From Providencia sneebia DSM 19967 (GTDB taxonomy: Bacteria; Pseudomonadota; Gammaproteobacteria; Enterobacterales; Enterobacteriaceae), in the NCBI RefSeq assembly GCF_000314895.2, contig NZ_CM001773.1, forward strand, positions 2,024,365 to 2,081,183: a stretch of DNA of 56,819 nucleotides. Reading direction: 5' to 3'. Positions 40,830 to 49,026 of this stretch are shown one piece after another. Under the pieces are notes generated by a model. The model was not told the origin of the DNA. It did not search any database and saw only the letters and a list, made by a program, of their open reading frames with translations. Both the position numbers and the translations under genes were made by a program. Positions within the stretch are counted from its first letter, which is position 1, and each line of letters opens with the position of its first letter.

Positions 40830-41078
40830 TCACATCCAGTAATTATTTCTTGCATTTTCAAAAATATTCAGCAGAACTTTAAAGTTGATGTTGAGAATAC
40901 CCGAAATAATGAGTAAATGTTCCACATACATAGAAACTTCACCTGATTCATATTGCAGGTAATCATCTTCAGATATTTTTAGTATATCAACCATTGTTTT
41001 TGTAGAAATACCACGAGCTATTCTTACTTCCCTAATATAGCCACCCAAAACAATATTTCTATATCGTGAACTCTTCAT
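40830..41078 (-). CDS. Small XRE-type helix-turn-helix protein
   Basis: An 82-residue protein with an XRE-like DNA-binding fold: LGGYIREVRIARGISTKTMV, ILKISEDDYLQYESGEVSMY and a final helix LLIISGILNINFKVLL. The spacing suits a helix-turn-helix regulator of the type found in fimbrial or phage-derived loci. Target unknown. It may belong to the decayed element next to ttcA. Confidence 0.6.
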   Translation of the reverse strand: MKSSRYRNIVLGGYIREVRIARGISTKTMVDILKISEDDYLQYESGEVSMYVEHLLIISGILNINFKVLLNIFENARNNYWM

Positions 41079-41435
41079 GCGTAAATATCCGTTATGTCAA
41101 AATATTTTATCTATTATTAAACATTAAATAGCGAATTCAATAATAGCTTTGTGAAAAAGACTGTCTTAATAAGTGTTTTTTCTGAAGTAATAATAAAAAT
41201 CTATAAAATTAGATTGTTTTTATTTCAAACTTTCAATCAATATAAAGCCATTAAGTTATTTATTATATAATTTATCTTTCATATCATCACAAACTGTTAA
41301 CATAAAAATTTTCACTACCCCTGCATATTATTTGCAGAAGAGATTGACTTAATAAGATGTTTCTGGTGAAAAAAATACAGAATTCGGATACATTATATTA
41401 GCAAATAGAAAAATAAAAAAGGTCATCATGTTTGA
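41079..41435. other. Gap upstream of yaeF
   Basis: About 360 bp, strongly AT-rich, between divergent genes. Promoter-like sequence only; no operator or RNA gene recognised. Confidence 0.4.
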
Positions 41436-42224
41436 ATGAATATTAAATATTATAGTATATTTTTTTGTCTCATAATGCTATGCGGGTGTTCGACAGGATT
41501 TCATACAGACAAGCAAAGTAATCGATTAAAGTTTAGTATCCAACATGCTAATACCATTCCTATAGAAGAGTCTGTTGAAGTTCTTGCTGTCTCAGATATG
41601 TTACCTGGTGATATTTTATTATCTTCATCTACAGGCCTCAATTCATGGGGCATTAGGTTATTTAGTATTAGTGGCGTTAGCCACGCTTCTATTTATTTAG
41701 GCTCAGGTAATGTGGCAGAATCTGTTGGTGGTGGAGTCAGGATCATTCCTTTAGACCAAGCTGTGACAGATTCTAATAATATGGTGGTTTTACGTCAGTC
41801 TGGATTATCATCAATTCATGCAATAAAACTACGTGAGTTTGCTGAACAAAATAATGGAACGAAATACAACTATAAAGGCATTATTATGATTGCACCGTGG
41901 ATGCTGACGAAACGAGTCTGTGAGCTTCCATTGCTTGGGCAAACAATCCGTAATTTCTGTTTAAAAATGCTAGCAACCGTCCAACTTGGTGGTGATGATA
42001 ATGATATTGAACAAGCCAATAGTTTCTTTTGTTCACAGTTTGTCTTAGATGCCTATAAATATGCGGGCATACCTCTTTTTGAAGGGAATTCATCATGGAT
42101 AACACCTGCAGATATTCTGCATATGCGCGAAGGTGATGTGCCAACATTTGCTCCAACTCACAGATTAACATATGTTGGGCATTTAAAATCGTGGAGTTTT
42201 GCTAAGGCTATTAGTAAAAGATAA
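41436..42224 (+). CDS. yaeF: YaeF-family permuted papain-like lipoprotein
   Basis: A 262-residue protein homologous to E. coli YaeF, a circularly permuted NlpC/P60 (papain-like) family member. Signal peptide with lipobox LCGC (lipidated C18), the histidine of the catalytic pair at H83 in GVSHASIYLG and the nucleophile C199 in NSFFCSQFVLDAY. WITPADILHMREGDV and LTYVGHLK match YaeF closely. Expected at the outer membrane, facing the periplasm. Substrate unknown; relatives hydrolyse amide or thioester bonds. It converges on ryhB. Confidence 0.85.
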   Translation: MNIKYYSIFFCLIMLCGCSTGFHTDKQSNRLKFSIQHANTIPIEESVEVLAVSDMLPGDILLSSSTGLNSWGIRLFSISGVSHASIYLGSGNVAESVGGGVRIIPLDQAVTDSNNMVVLRQSGLSSIHAIKLREFAEQNNGTKYNYKGIIMIAPWMLTKRVCELPLLGQTIRNFCLKMLATVQLGGDDNDIEQANSFFCSQFVLDAYKYAGIPLFEGNSSWITPADILHMREGDVPTFAPTHRLTYVGHLKSWSFAKAISKR

Positions 42225-42275
42225 AATTTTTTACTCGCTAATCATAATTAGCAGTCATGTTTGATAATAGATAAT

Positions 42276-42376
42276 AAAAAAAGGCCAACTTAGTGTAGTT
42301 GGCCTGCTAAAACTGGAAGCAATGTGAGCAATGTCGTTTGTGAATGCTTGAGTAAATTACTCAAGTATTCACAAGG
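42276..42376 (-). ncRNA. ryhB: RyhB, iron-responsive Hfq-dependent sRNA
   Basis: On the minus strand the conserved RyhB core ATTGCTCACATTGCTTCC is present (within 42312-42337), identical to E. coli in this part. A long 5' stem (GTGAATACTTGAGTAA and its complement, 42340-42373) precedes it and an intrinsic terminator AGGCCAAC/GTTGGCCT plus seven T follows. A Fur box lies over the promoter. RyhB represses iron-using proteins when iron is scarce. The exact 5' end is estimated from the -10 element. It is divergent from mviM. Confidence 0.92.
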
Positions 42377-42380
42377 TAAA

Positions 42381-42408
42381 AGATAACTATTCTCATTTAA
42401 TAAATCAA
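42381..42408 (-). promoter_or_regulatory. ryhB promoter with Fur box
   Basis: On the minus strand TTGATT (-35, 42403-42408) and TTATCT (-10, 42381-42386), 16 nt apart, enclose TGAGAATAGTTATCT (42381-42395), which matches 11 of 14 defined positions of the Fur 7-1-7 consensus. A Fur-iron dimer here would block the -10, as at E. coli ryhB. Confidence 0.85.
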
Positions 42409-42598
42409 CCTTTTTTTCTAAAATAATTGCATTTTTAACTAAAAAAATTCCGTTAAATTAATTAATTTAAATAAAATCAAATAATTAAAACTATTTAACT
42501 TACGCATTTAGATTGGCGCATAAAAAAATCGTGCCCGAACATTGCAATTCGTTATACTCATTGATGTTAAATCTATTAAATAATCATAGAGAGTTGGT

Positions 42599-43516
42599 AT
42601 GAGCAAATTACGAGTTGGGATTGTTGGATTAGGAAGTATTGCTCAAAAAGCATATTTGCCGATTATAAGTAGAACAGATGAATGGCAACTTATTGGGGCA
42701 TTTTCGCCTAATCAATCTAAGGCTAAAATCATTTGTGATAATTACCGTATTCCTTTGTATTCAAATATCAAACAATTAGCGGAGTGCTGTGACGCTATTT
42801 TTGTTCATAGCAGCACGTCAAGTCACTTTGAAATCATCAAACAGCTGTTATTAATGGGTGTGCATGTTTATGTTGATAAACCATTAGCTGAAACACTTGA
42901 ACAAGCTGAACAACTTATCCATTTAGCAGATAAACAAAAGTTGGCGTTGATGGTGGGATTTAACCGCCGTTTTGCACCTTTTTATCAAAATATTAAACAA
43001 GAGTTTAAACAACTTGCATCGCTAAGAATGGAAAAGCATCGCAGCGATAGCATAGGGCCAAAAGATGTCCGTTTTACCTTATTAGATGATTATTTACATG
43101 TTGTTGATACTGCAATTTGGCTTGCGGGTGGCAAGCCATTTTTAGTCAGTGGCAGTATTATAGAAACGGATAAACAAGAACTTTTTTATGCAGAGCATCA
43201 TTTTAAATTACAACATTGCTGGATAACAACATCAATGCACCGTCGAGCGGGTAGCCAGCAAGAACAAGTTACTGCAACGGATGATAAAGCTATTTATCAG
43301 GTAACTAATATGAATCATTTGCGTACCGAAAAGGCCACGGGAATGAGTGAAAAATTACCGTCAAGCTGGAGTTCTATTTTAGTTCAACGCGGATTTGATG
43401 GTGCAATTCGCCATTTTATTCAATCAGTGAGTAATAATACGCCACCAGCGATTAGTGGTGAACAAGCAATTTATGCTCAGCAGCTAATTGAACAAATTCT
43501 GCGTGTTAAAAATTAA
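42599..43516 (+). CDS. mviM: MviM-like Gfo/Idh/MocA oxidoreductase
   Basis: A 305-residue NAD(P)-dependent oxidoreductase-family protein. Rossmann motif GIVGLGSIAQKA at the N-terminus, VYVDKPLAETLEQAE (the EKP-type motif with DKP), then FNRRFAPFYQNIK, LLDDYLHVVDTAIWLAGG and MHRRAGSQQE, all close to E. coli MviM. Substrate unknown. E. coli ryhB also lies near a Gfo/Idh/MocA gene (yhhX), but this protein resembles MviM, not YhhX. Confidence 0.88.
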   Translation: MSKLRVGIVGLGSIAQKAYLPIISRTDEWQLIGAFSPNQSKAKIICDNYRIPLYSNIKQLAECCDAIFVHSSTSSHFEIIKQLLLMGVHVYVDKPLAETLEQAEQLIHLADKQKLALMVGFNRRFAPFYQNIKQEFKQLASLRMEKHRSDSIGPKDVRFTLLDDYLHVVDTAIWLAGGKPFLVSGSIIETDKQELFYAEHHFKLQHCWITTSMHRRAGSQQEQVTATDDKAIYQVTNMNHLRTEKATGMSEKLPSSWSSILVQRGFDGAIRHFIQSVSNNTPPAISGEQAIYAQQLIEQILRVKN

Positions 43517-43644
43517 ATTAATTACAGTATTGATAGTAATTTGTAGTGATAGATCTCATTTATTTTATTGTGAGAGAGACATTTGTAGGTATTTGATTAT
43601 ACTTATATTGACAATTGATATTTTGTTTTCTATCGGGAGGGGTT

Positions 43645-44073
43645 ATGTATAAAACAATTTTGGTTCCTATTGATTTAACCGAAGATGAATTGACCAGTAA
43701 AGCCGTTCGTCATGCCGTTAATTTAGCAAAACAATCTAATGCAAAAATTCATTTGATCCACGTATTGCCAATTTCTTCAGCTATTATTAATGCTTATGCA
43801 TTAGGTTATATGGAAATAAAAGATCGTGCCACAGTTAAGGCTGAAGAAGACATGAAAATGTTAATGGACACAATTGATTTGCCTATTGCTGATGTCAGTT
43901 ACACCATTACATTTGGTTCACCTCGTGACGAAGTGATTAATACAGCAAAAGAGATTAACGCAGATATCATTGTTATAGGTTCACGCCGTCCTAATATCAC
44001 AACGCATCTGTTAGGTTCGACTGCAGCTGGTATTGTGCGTTATGCTGAAACCTCTGTTCTTGTCGTACGTTAA
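43645..44073 (+). CDS. uspF: UspF-type universal stress protein (copy 1)
   Basis: A 142-residue universal stress protein beginning MYKTILVPIDLTEDELTSKA, with the ATP-type C-terminal motif VIGSRRPNITTHLLGSTAAG and ending ETSVLVVR as in E. coli UspF. The ATG at 43645 follows GGGAGGGG; ten upstream codons are open but unlikely. Cytosolic, probably a dimer. In E. coli uspF follows the Rac/ttcA region, as here. A close paralogue lies at 44952-45389. Confidence 0.9.
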   Translation: MYKTILVPIDLTEDELTSKAVRHAVNLAKQSNAKIHLIHVLPISSAIINAYALGYMEIKDRATVKAEEDMKMLMDTIDLPIADVSYTITFGSPRDEVINTAKEINADIIVIGSRRPNITTHLLGSTAAGIVRYAETSVLVVR

Positions 44074-44199
44074 GTCGCTAAAAAGATGCATTTGGTTTTG
44101 GTTATATTTTTAAATATGATCAAAACTGGTTTTCCAGCCTGATGGATGCAGTTTGCATATTAACTAATTTAAGTGATTAATTTAATTTAAATTAAAGAA

Positions 44200-44241
44200 A
44201 CTATCCCGATGAGACTTAATTAATAGTCGATTCGGGATAGT
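44200..44241. terminator. Hairpin downstream of uspF copy 1
   Basis: Outer stem ACTATCCCGA/TCGGGATAGT with an inner GACT/AGTC pairing. No good U-tract on the plus strand; could stabilise or weakly terminate uspF mRNA before the next gene. Confidence 0.45.
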
Positions 44242-44345
44242 CGTGCTGTATGTCGTCTTTATTTTATCCGCAAGATCTGCTCGAAATATTTAGAAGTATA
44301 GTTTAACCTAATGGATGTTATTTCATGGGGTTGTAGGTTTTATCT

Positions 44346-44684
44346 ATGGAGAAATTTTCAAAAGAAGTTATTCGTATCGAACTCTTTGTGTTGAGAGTGC
44401 TGCGATTTTATTTTTTTGCATTGCTTGTTTTTTTTATTGGCTTGCTGCCTGGTATGATTGGTTTTTATTTTATTGAAGGGCACTCCCTTACAGAGTCAAT
44501 GCTGAACGCACTTTCTATGTTAAGTGGGCAAGCTATAGAACCCGCACCCATTACGCAGGGTGGGCGCTTTTTTATTGCGATATATGGGTTATTTTTACAA
44601 AGTGTCTTTATTATTAGTATTGGATTGATTGTGACGCCTTTTATTCACCGCATTTTACATAAATGGCATCTAGAAGATAATTAA
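44346..44684 (+). CDS. Two-helix membrane protein resembling a K+-channel pore
   Basis: A 112-residue membrane protein: helix 1 (about 19-45, FYFFALLVFFIGLLPGMIGF), a short amphipathic segment SLTESMLNALSMLSGQA, then GGRFFIAIYGLFLQSVFIIS as helix 2 and a basic end (HRILHKWHLEDN). The helix-pore helix-helix layout and AGR-like GGRFF match two-transmembrane potassium channels, but the TVGYG filter is replaced by LSGQAIEPAP. So it may be a channel with another selectivity, or not a channel at all. It lies between two uspF-type genes. Confidence 0.6.
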   Translation: MEKFSKEVIRIELFVLRVLRFYFFALLVFFIGLLPGMIGFYFIEGHSLTESMLNALSMLSGQAIEPAPITQGGRFFIAIYGLFLQSVFIISIGLIVTPFIHRILHKWHLEDN

Positions 44685-44951
44685 TTTATTGATAACATTG
44701 TGAGATTGTTAACAAATAGTTAGTTCCATTTTCGGTTTTTTTGTTTATTAAAGCTATACTTTTGTTCGCAGTATAAGTTGATTTTTATTTAATTTTAAAT
44801 AAGTGAATTGAGAATAGAAATAACCATCAAAAAATGATGTTAATTGTATTCGCCGTTGGCAAATATATCAGTAAATAGCAATTATTATTGGTTATCAACT
44901 TATTCCCGCTATGTTGATATTATAGAATTAATGAATCGTAGAGGATGCCAT

Positions 44952-45389
44952 ATGTATAATAATATTCTAGTTCCTATCGATATTTCAGAAGATACTTTGA
45001 CAGATAAAGCATTAAAGCATGCAATTTATTTAGCTAAAGCATCTGACGCGAAATTACATCTTTTTCACTCTATTCCGGATGTATCTCGTTTTTCAATGAG
45101 CTATAGCTATCATTATGATCTTTTGGCTTCTTTCGCTAAAAAAGCACTGGAACGTTCTGAAGAACAATTAAAGGAAATTATTAGTAAGATTGATTACCCG
45201 GCAGAAAAAATCTCTTTTAATGTCGTGTATGGGTCTCCAAGAGATAAAGTCTTGGTAGAAGCTGAAGAAATTGATGCTGATCTAATTGTGATTGGTTCTC
45301 GAAATCCAAGCATTACAACGCATTTACTCGGTTCTAATGCGTCAGGAATTGTTTCTTATGCGAAAATATCAGTACTGGTTGTTAGGTAA
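44952..45389 (+). CDS. UspF-type universal stress protein (copy 2)
   Basis: A 145-residue universal stress protein starting MYNNILVPIDISEDTLTDKA and ending KISVLVVR, with IVIGSRNPSITTHLLGSNAS as the nucleotide-binding motif. About half its residues match copy 1, so this is an old duplication. The ATG at 44952 follows AGAGGA; the frame opens 108 nt earlier without support. An intrinsic terminator follows. Confidence 0.85.
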   Translation: MYNNILVPIDISEDTLTDKALKHAIYLAKASDAKLHLFHSIPDVSRFSMSYSYHYDLLASFAKKALERSEEQLKEIISKIDYPAEKISFNVVYGSPRDKVLVEAEEIDADLIVIGSRNPSITTHLLGSNASGIVSYAKISVLVVR

Positions 45390-45469
45390 TATTTAAATAA
45401 TCTCAAAAATGAAAGAAAGAAAAGTGCTGTAAAAGTGAATAAGCGGTTTTTATCAAAAAAAGAATAGCA

Positions 45470-45508
45470 AAGGTCAGTTATTTATGTTTAATAACTGACC
45501 TTCTTTAT
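45470..45508 (+). terminator. Terminator of the second uspF-type gene
   Basis: Stem AAGGTCAGTTAT/ATAACTGACCTT with a short AT loop followed by CTTTATT. AT-rich sequence on both sides allows bidirectional use with the convergent gene at 45604-45897. Confidence 0.7.
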
Positions 45509-45603
45509 TATTGGACTCTGCTTAACTCAGAGAAGATAAGTCCTAAAACTTATACCCAAAATCACACATAAAAAAGTGAATATTGTAGGTATAAGAAAAA
45601 ATA

Positions 45604-45897
45604 CTATTTACCTTCAACCGCTTCTTTTGCTTTTTTGATTGCTTGAATACCTTGTTCGCAAGCTTGTTCTTGGGCTTCTTCAGGGTAGTCTGCTAATGCT
45701 TTTTTAGCATCTTCCAATTGTTGTTTCATTTCAGCAATACGTTCTTTAACATCAGGCTCGCTTTTATACTGTTCTTCAGCTTGCTTGACTAATACATTCA
45801 TTTCTTGGAAATAGTTATCGCAATTTTTTCCAGCAGTTGCATTAAATGCTGTAAAGGCAATGATCATTCCGAAAATAATTGAAAGGTTCTTTTTCAT
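45604..45897 (-). CDS. Small periplasmic helical protein (DUF5339-like)
   Basis: A 97-residue secreted protein: signal peptide MKKNLSIIFGMIIAFTAFNA ending before GKNCDNYF, then a charged helical domain with two cysteines (C26 and one near residue 84) that could form a disulfide. The pattern resembles the DUF5339 family of small periplasmic proteins; function unknown. Monocistronic as far as can be seen. Confidence 0.65.
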   Translation of the reverse strand: MKKNLSIIFGMIIAFTAFNATAGKNCDNYFQEMNVLVKQAEEQYKSEPDVKERIAEMKQQLEDAKKALADYPEEAQEQACEQGIQAIKKAKEAVEGK

Positions 45898-46074
45898 AAT
45901 TGATTCACTTTTTAATCTGACAGATGGATTGAGAATAACATCTCATATTCAAAAAGACACCTATCGCATTAAGTTAAATTTTAGGCTGTCGGTTATTTTT
46001 CTCTAGATTAAGAATAATCTGTCATAACCTAGTGGCTAGGATAGCTTAAATAGCATGATTTGCATAATCATTAA

Positions 46075-46089
46075 TGAGAATGATTCTTG
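46075..46089 (+). promoter_or_regulatory. Probable Fur box before an uncharacterised gene
   Basis: TGAGAATGATTCTTG matches 10 of 14 defined positions of the Fur 7-1-7 consensus and is preceded by overlapping Fur-like hexamers (ATAATCATTAA, 46063-46073). It lies 56 bp before the ATG of the gene at 46145. Confidence 0.6.
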
Positions 46090-46144
46090 ACTTTGTAAAG
46101 TAATAAAATGTACATTCTAGTACACTTTATTGAGGAGAGAAAAT

Positions 46145-46552
46145 ATGCAAAATCAAACGATAATTGATACTGGTAATTGGCCGGTATGTGTGTTGAACAC
46201 ATTTCCCGCAACAATGGATGAAACTCGTTTATGGTTAGAAGAGATGGATTCATTATTAAATAAAGAGAGGATATTTACTCTCATTTATCCACCGATTGAA
46301 CAGCCAAAAGGGCAGCCAAGCCAGGAGGTGATGGAAGCCAAAAAATATGTTCGTCGTTGGTTAAAAACCGCTAAATCACAGATGATGCAATATTGCAGAG
46401 CAATGATTATTACATTGCAACCAGAAGGTGAAGACAGAGAAGAGATGGAACGCCTTGCGCCTATGATTTCTACACTTTATGGTCCCGAGGTTTTTATTGA
46501 CAATAATATGGAAGACGCCAAAAAGCGCGCTATCACACTTGTCTCTGAATAA
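46145..46552 (+). CDS. Protein of unknown function behind a Fur box
   Basis: A 135-residue soluble protein, start ATG 46145 preceded by GAGGAGAG. It begins MQNQTIIDTGNWPVCVLNTF and alternates strands and helices (ERIFTLIYPPIEQPKG, RAMIITLQPEGEDREEME, then YGPEVFIDNNMEDAKKRAI). This order recalls the SpoIIAA/STAS-like fold, but I am not confident of any family. The Fur box upstream suggests iron-repressed expression. Convergent with a TetR-family gene. Confidence 0.6.
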   Translation: MQNQTIIDTGNWPVCVLNTFPATMDETRLWLEEMDSLLNKERIFTLIYPPIEQPKGQPSQEVMEAKKYVRRWLKTAKSQMMQYCRAMIITLQPEGEDREEMERLAPMISTLYGPEVFIDNNMEDAKKRAITLVSE

Positions 46553-46642
46553 TTTAGTTAAACTAATATTTAACAGTTATATTGCGAGTTAAGACGATCT
46601 GTGTTTATTGCTTTCAGACAAAATCAAGGTATTTGGTTTGCA

Positions 46643-47269
46643 TTAACTTATTTTTCGGATATAACTTGCGATAATATCAACTGAAAGTGTGATTTGCTGT
46701 TTGATAAATTCATTACTTGGCTTAAAGCTTGGTACACAAAAAGTATTAATAAAAATATCGGCTTTTAACATTTCTAAAAAACGTGAGGAAATAGCCTGTA
46801 ACTGTTTTTCTTCAACATTAACATCAGGTAATTGCGCTAATTTTTGTGTTAATAGCTGATAACTTTTTATAGGTCCTTGCTGAAAAAAAGCATGGCTAAT
46901 CTCAGGAAAGCGATTATATTCTCCTAAAATTAAACGATATAATCCGATAGATTGCGGTTTAATCACATTGATAAGAAAACGGGTGCCGTAGAAAGATAAA
47001 ATAGATTCGATTGTATTCATCGGCTGGTCATTTTCGTTATCATCGGTGAAAATCTCATTAATCATTGATTCAACAACTGCCGCAAATAAGCCTTCCTTAT
47101 CTCCAAAATTTTTATATAACGTTGAACGAGATCCACCAGCCCGTTCAATGATCATATCTAATGTTGTTCCTTCAAAACCATGCTGAATAAAAACTTCAGT
47201 CGCTGCGGTGATGAGTGCTTTATTACGGAGCTGCCCTTTAGGGGTTTTAGCAGGAATGAGGTGACTCAT
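46643..47269 (-). CDS. TetR/AcrR-family regulator
   Basis: A 208-residue regulator: N-terminal helix-turn-helix (ALITAATEVFIQHGFEGTTL, then IIERAGGSRSTLYKNFGDKEG) and a ligand-binding helical domain of the AefR-like kind. The ligand is unknown. It is divergent from yjjP, so control of yjjPB is possible, and convergent with the Fur-box gene. Confidence 0.85.
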   Translation of the reverse strand: MSHLIPAKTPKGQLRNKALITAATEVFIQHGFEGTTLDMIIERAGGSRSTLYKNFGDKEGLFAAVVESMINEIFTDDNENDQPMNTIESILSFYGTRFLINVIKPQSIGLYRLILGEYNRFPEISHAFFQQGPIKSYQLLTQKLAQLPDVNVEEKQLQAISSRFLEMLKADIFINTFCVPSFKPSNEFIKQQITLSVDIIASYIRKIS

Positions 47270-47471
47270 GTAAAATTTATCCTAGCTTTATGATTTAGAA
47301 AATGATTAGTTATATTTATCGTTAATACGAAATAGATCAAATTGCTGGTGATTAATTAGTCATTATCTGAAAAAACATTATTCAGGCTATTATTTCGCTT
47401 TATGATATTGCCAGAGATTAACACATTTGAATAACTATCTGAATGGTTAGGGCCAATTCGGGGGAAGGAAG

Positions 47472-48284
47472 ATGAGAGAATACGTAGTCGAGGAATTATC
47501 AACAGATCACCATGGTATTTCTGATAGGCAAAGGGAAATTACACGACTTTGTATTGAATGCGGGCTATTACTGCTGCAACATGGTGCTGAAAGTATGCTT
47601 GTAGAGCAATTAACCACCCGTTTGGGGATAGCGCTTGGCGCTCATCAAGTAAATAGTGCGATTTCTTCCAATTCAATAGTGTTAACAACCATTATTGATG
47701 GGCGTTGTCTAACCTCAACGCGGCGTATTATTGACCGTGGGATTAATATGCATGTGGTAACAGAAGTCCAGCATGCTGTCATTTTAGTTGAACACCATCT
47801 TTTAGACCGAAAACATTTGCAGAAAAAACTTTCCTCTATTAAGCCATTACGCTATCCAAGATGGATCATGGTGGTTATGGTCGCTTTATCATGTGCATGT
47901 TTTAGTATGTTAAATGGTGGCGGCTGGGATAGTGCTTTCGTGACACTGATTGCCAGTGGCAGCGCCATGTTCGTGCGCCAAGTTCTCACTTCTCGCCAAA
48001 TGAATCCATTAATTAATTTCTGTATAACAGCTTTTGTTGCCACATCAGTTTCAGGTTTATTATTAAAAACTGCGATTTTATCTTCAGCTTCTTCCATTTC
48101 CATGGCTGCAAGCGTCTTATTATTAGTGCCCGGTTTCCCTTTAATCAATGCGGTTGCTGATATGTTTAAAGGACATGTAAATACAGGTTTAGCCAGATGG
48201 ACAATGGCGAGTTTATTAACACTAGCAACTTGTATTGGTGTTGTATTGGCTATGGCTGTATGGGAGCTGAGGGAGTGGGCATGA
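47472..48284 (+). CDS. yjjP: YjjP, large subunit of a succinate-type exporter
   Basis: A 270-residue protein of the ThrE-like family: a cytoplasmic N-terminal domain ([36 protein letters not shown]) and about five transmembrane helices. With YjjB it forms a split ThrE-type transporter; in E. coli YjjPB exports succinate. AAGGAAG lies just before the ATG. ATGA overlap with yjjB supports joint expression. Confidence 0.9.
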   Translation: MREYVVEELSTDHHGISDRQREITRLCIECGLLLLQHGAESMLVEQLTTRLGIALGAHQVNSAISSNSIVLTTIIDGRCLTSTRRIIDRGINMHVVTEVQHAVILVEHHLLDRKHLQKKLSSIKPLRYPRWIMVVMVALSCACFSMLNGGGWDSAFVTLIASGSAMFVRQVLTSRQMNPLINFCITAFVATSVSGLLLKTAILSSASSISMAASVLLLVPGFPLINAVADMFKGHVNTGLARWTMASLLTLATCIGVVLAMAVWELREWA

Positions 48285-48745
48285 ATTTTTTATTAGCATT
48301 AATATGGGACATGGCGTTGGCTGCAATCCCAGCCATTGGTTTTGCGATGGTGTTTAATGTTCCTATCAAGGCGTTGAAATATTGTGCATTATTAGGTGCG
48401 ATTGGCCATGGTTCCAGAATGGTATTAATGAGCCTCGGATTAAATATTGAATGGGGCAGTTTTATTGCGGCAATTATGATTGGTGTGATTGGCATTCAAT
48501 GGTCGCGCTGGTGGCTTGCTCACCCTAAAGTCTTCACGGTAGCTGCGGTTATTCCCATGTTTCCTGGGATTAGCGCATATACGGCCATGATTTCAGTCGT
48601 TAAAATTTCTCATTTAGGTTATACGCCGGAATTATTTGAAACCTTAGTGACAAATTTCCTACAAGCTTCATTTATTGTTGGCGCATTATCTATTGGGTTA
48701 TCTTTACCAGGATTATGGCTTTATCGTAAACGCCCCAGTGTTTGA
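48281..48745 (+). CDS. yjjB: YjjB, small subunit of a succinate-type exporter
   Basis: A 154-residue, four- or five-helix membrane protein, the second half of the split ThrE-type transporter. Its ATG at 48281 overlaps the yjjP stop (ATGA); 28 upstream codons in frame are inside yjjP and unlikely. Motifs [15 protein letters not shown] and [12 protein letters not shown] are typical of the family. Confidence 0.9.
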   Translation: MNFLLALIWDMALAAIPAIGFAMVFNVPIKALKYCALLGAIGHGSRMVLMSLGLNIEWGSFIAAIMIGVIGIQWSRWWLAHPKVFTVAAVIPMFPGISAYTAMISVVKISHLGYTPELFETLVTNFLQASFIVGALSIGLSLPGLWLYRKRPSV

Positions 48746-49026
48746 ATATTGATCTATTAATGATTAGTGCGGGTTGCAAATCAACAGCAGCATGCATTAA
48801 TCTTATTAATAGAATCACGTAGTAAAATAGATTATGACCCTTGAATTAAGTTAATCGATTTTAGTGTAAAATTGATTAGTTTGATTAAGCTACTTGTTTC
48901 CATATTCATTTAACACAAAAAAGATTATATTCACTCTGCATGATGATGTTATCGGAAAATATGCAATATATTACACGGTGCATTAACTCATATAGATTAA
49001 TCTTTTTCGTAAATTATGGTGTTATC

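Noticed and set aside
43608..43636. TTGACA-N17-TATCGG before uspF
   Set aside because: The -10 would overlap the ribosome site, leaving almost no leader; probably chance.
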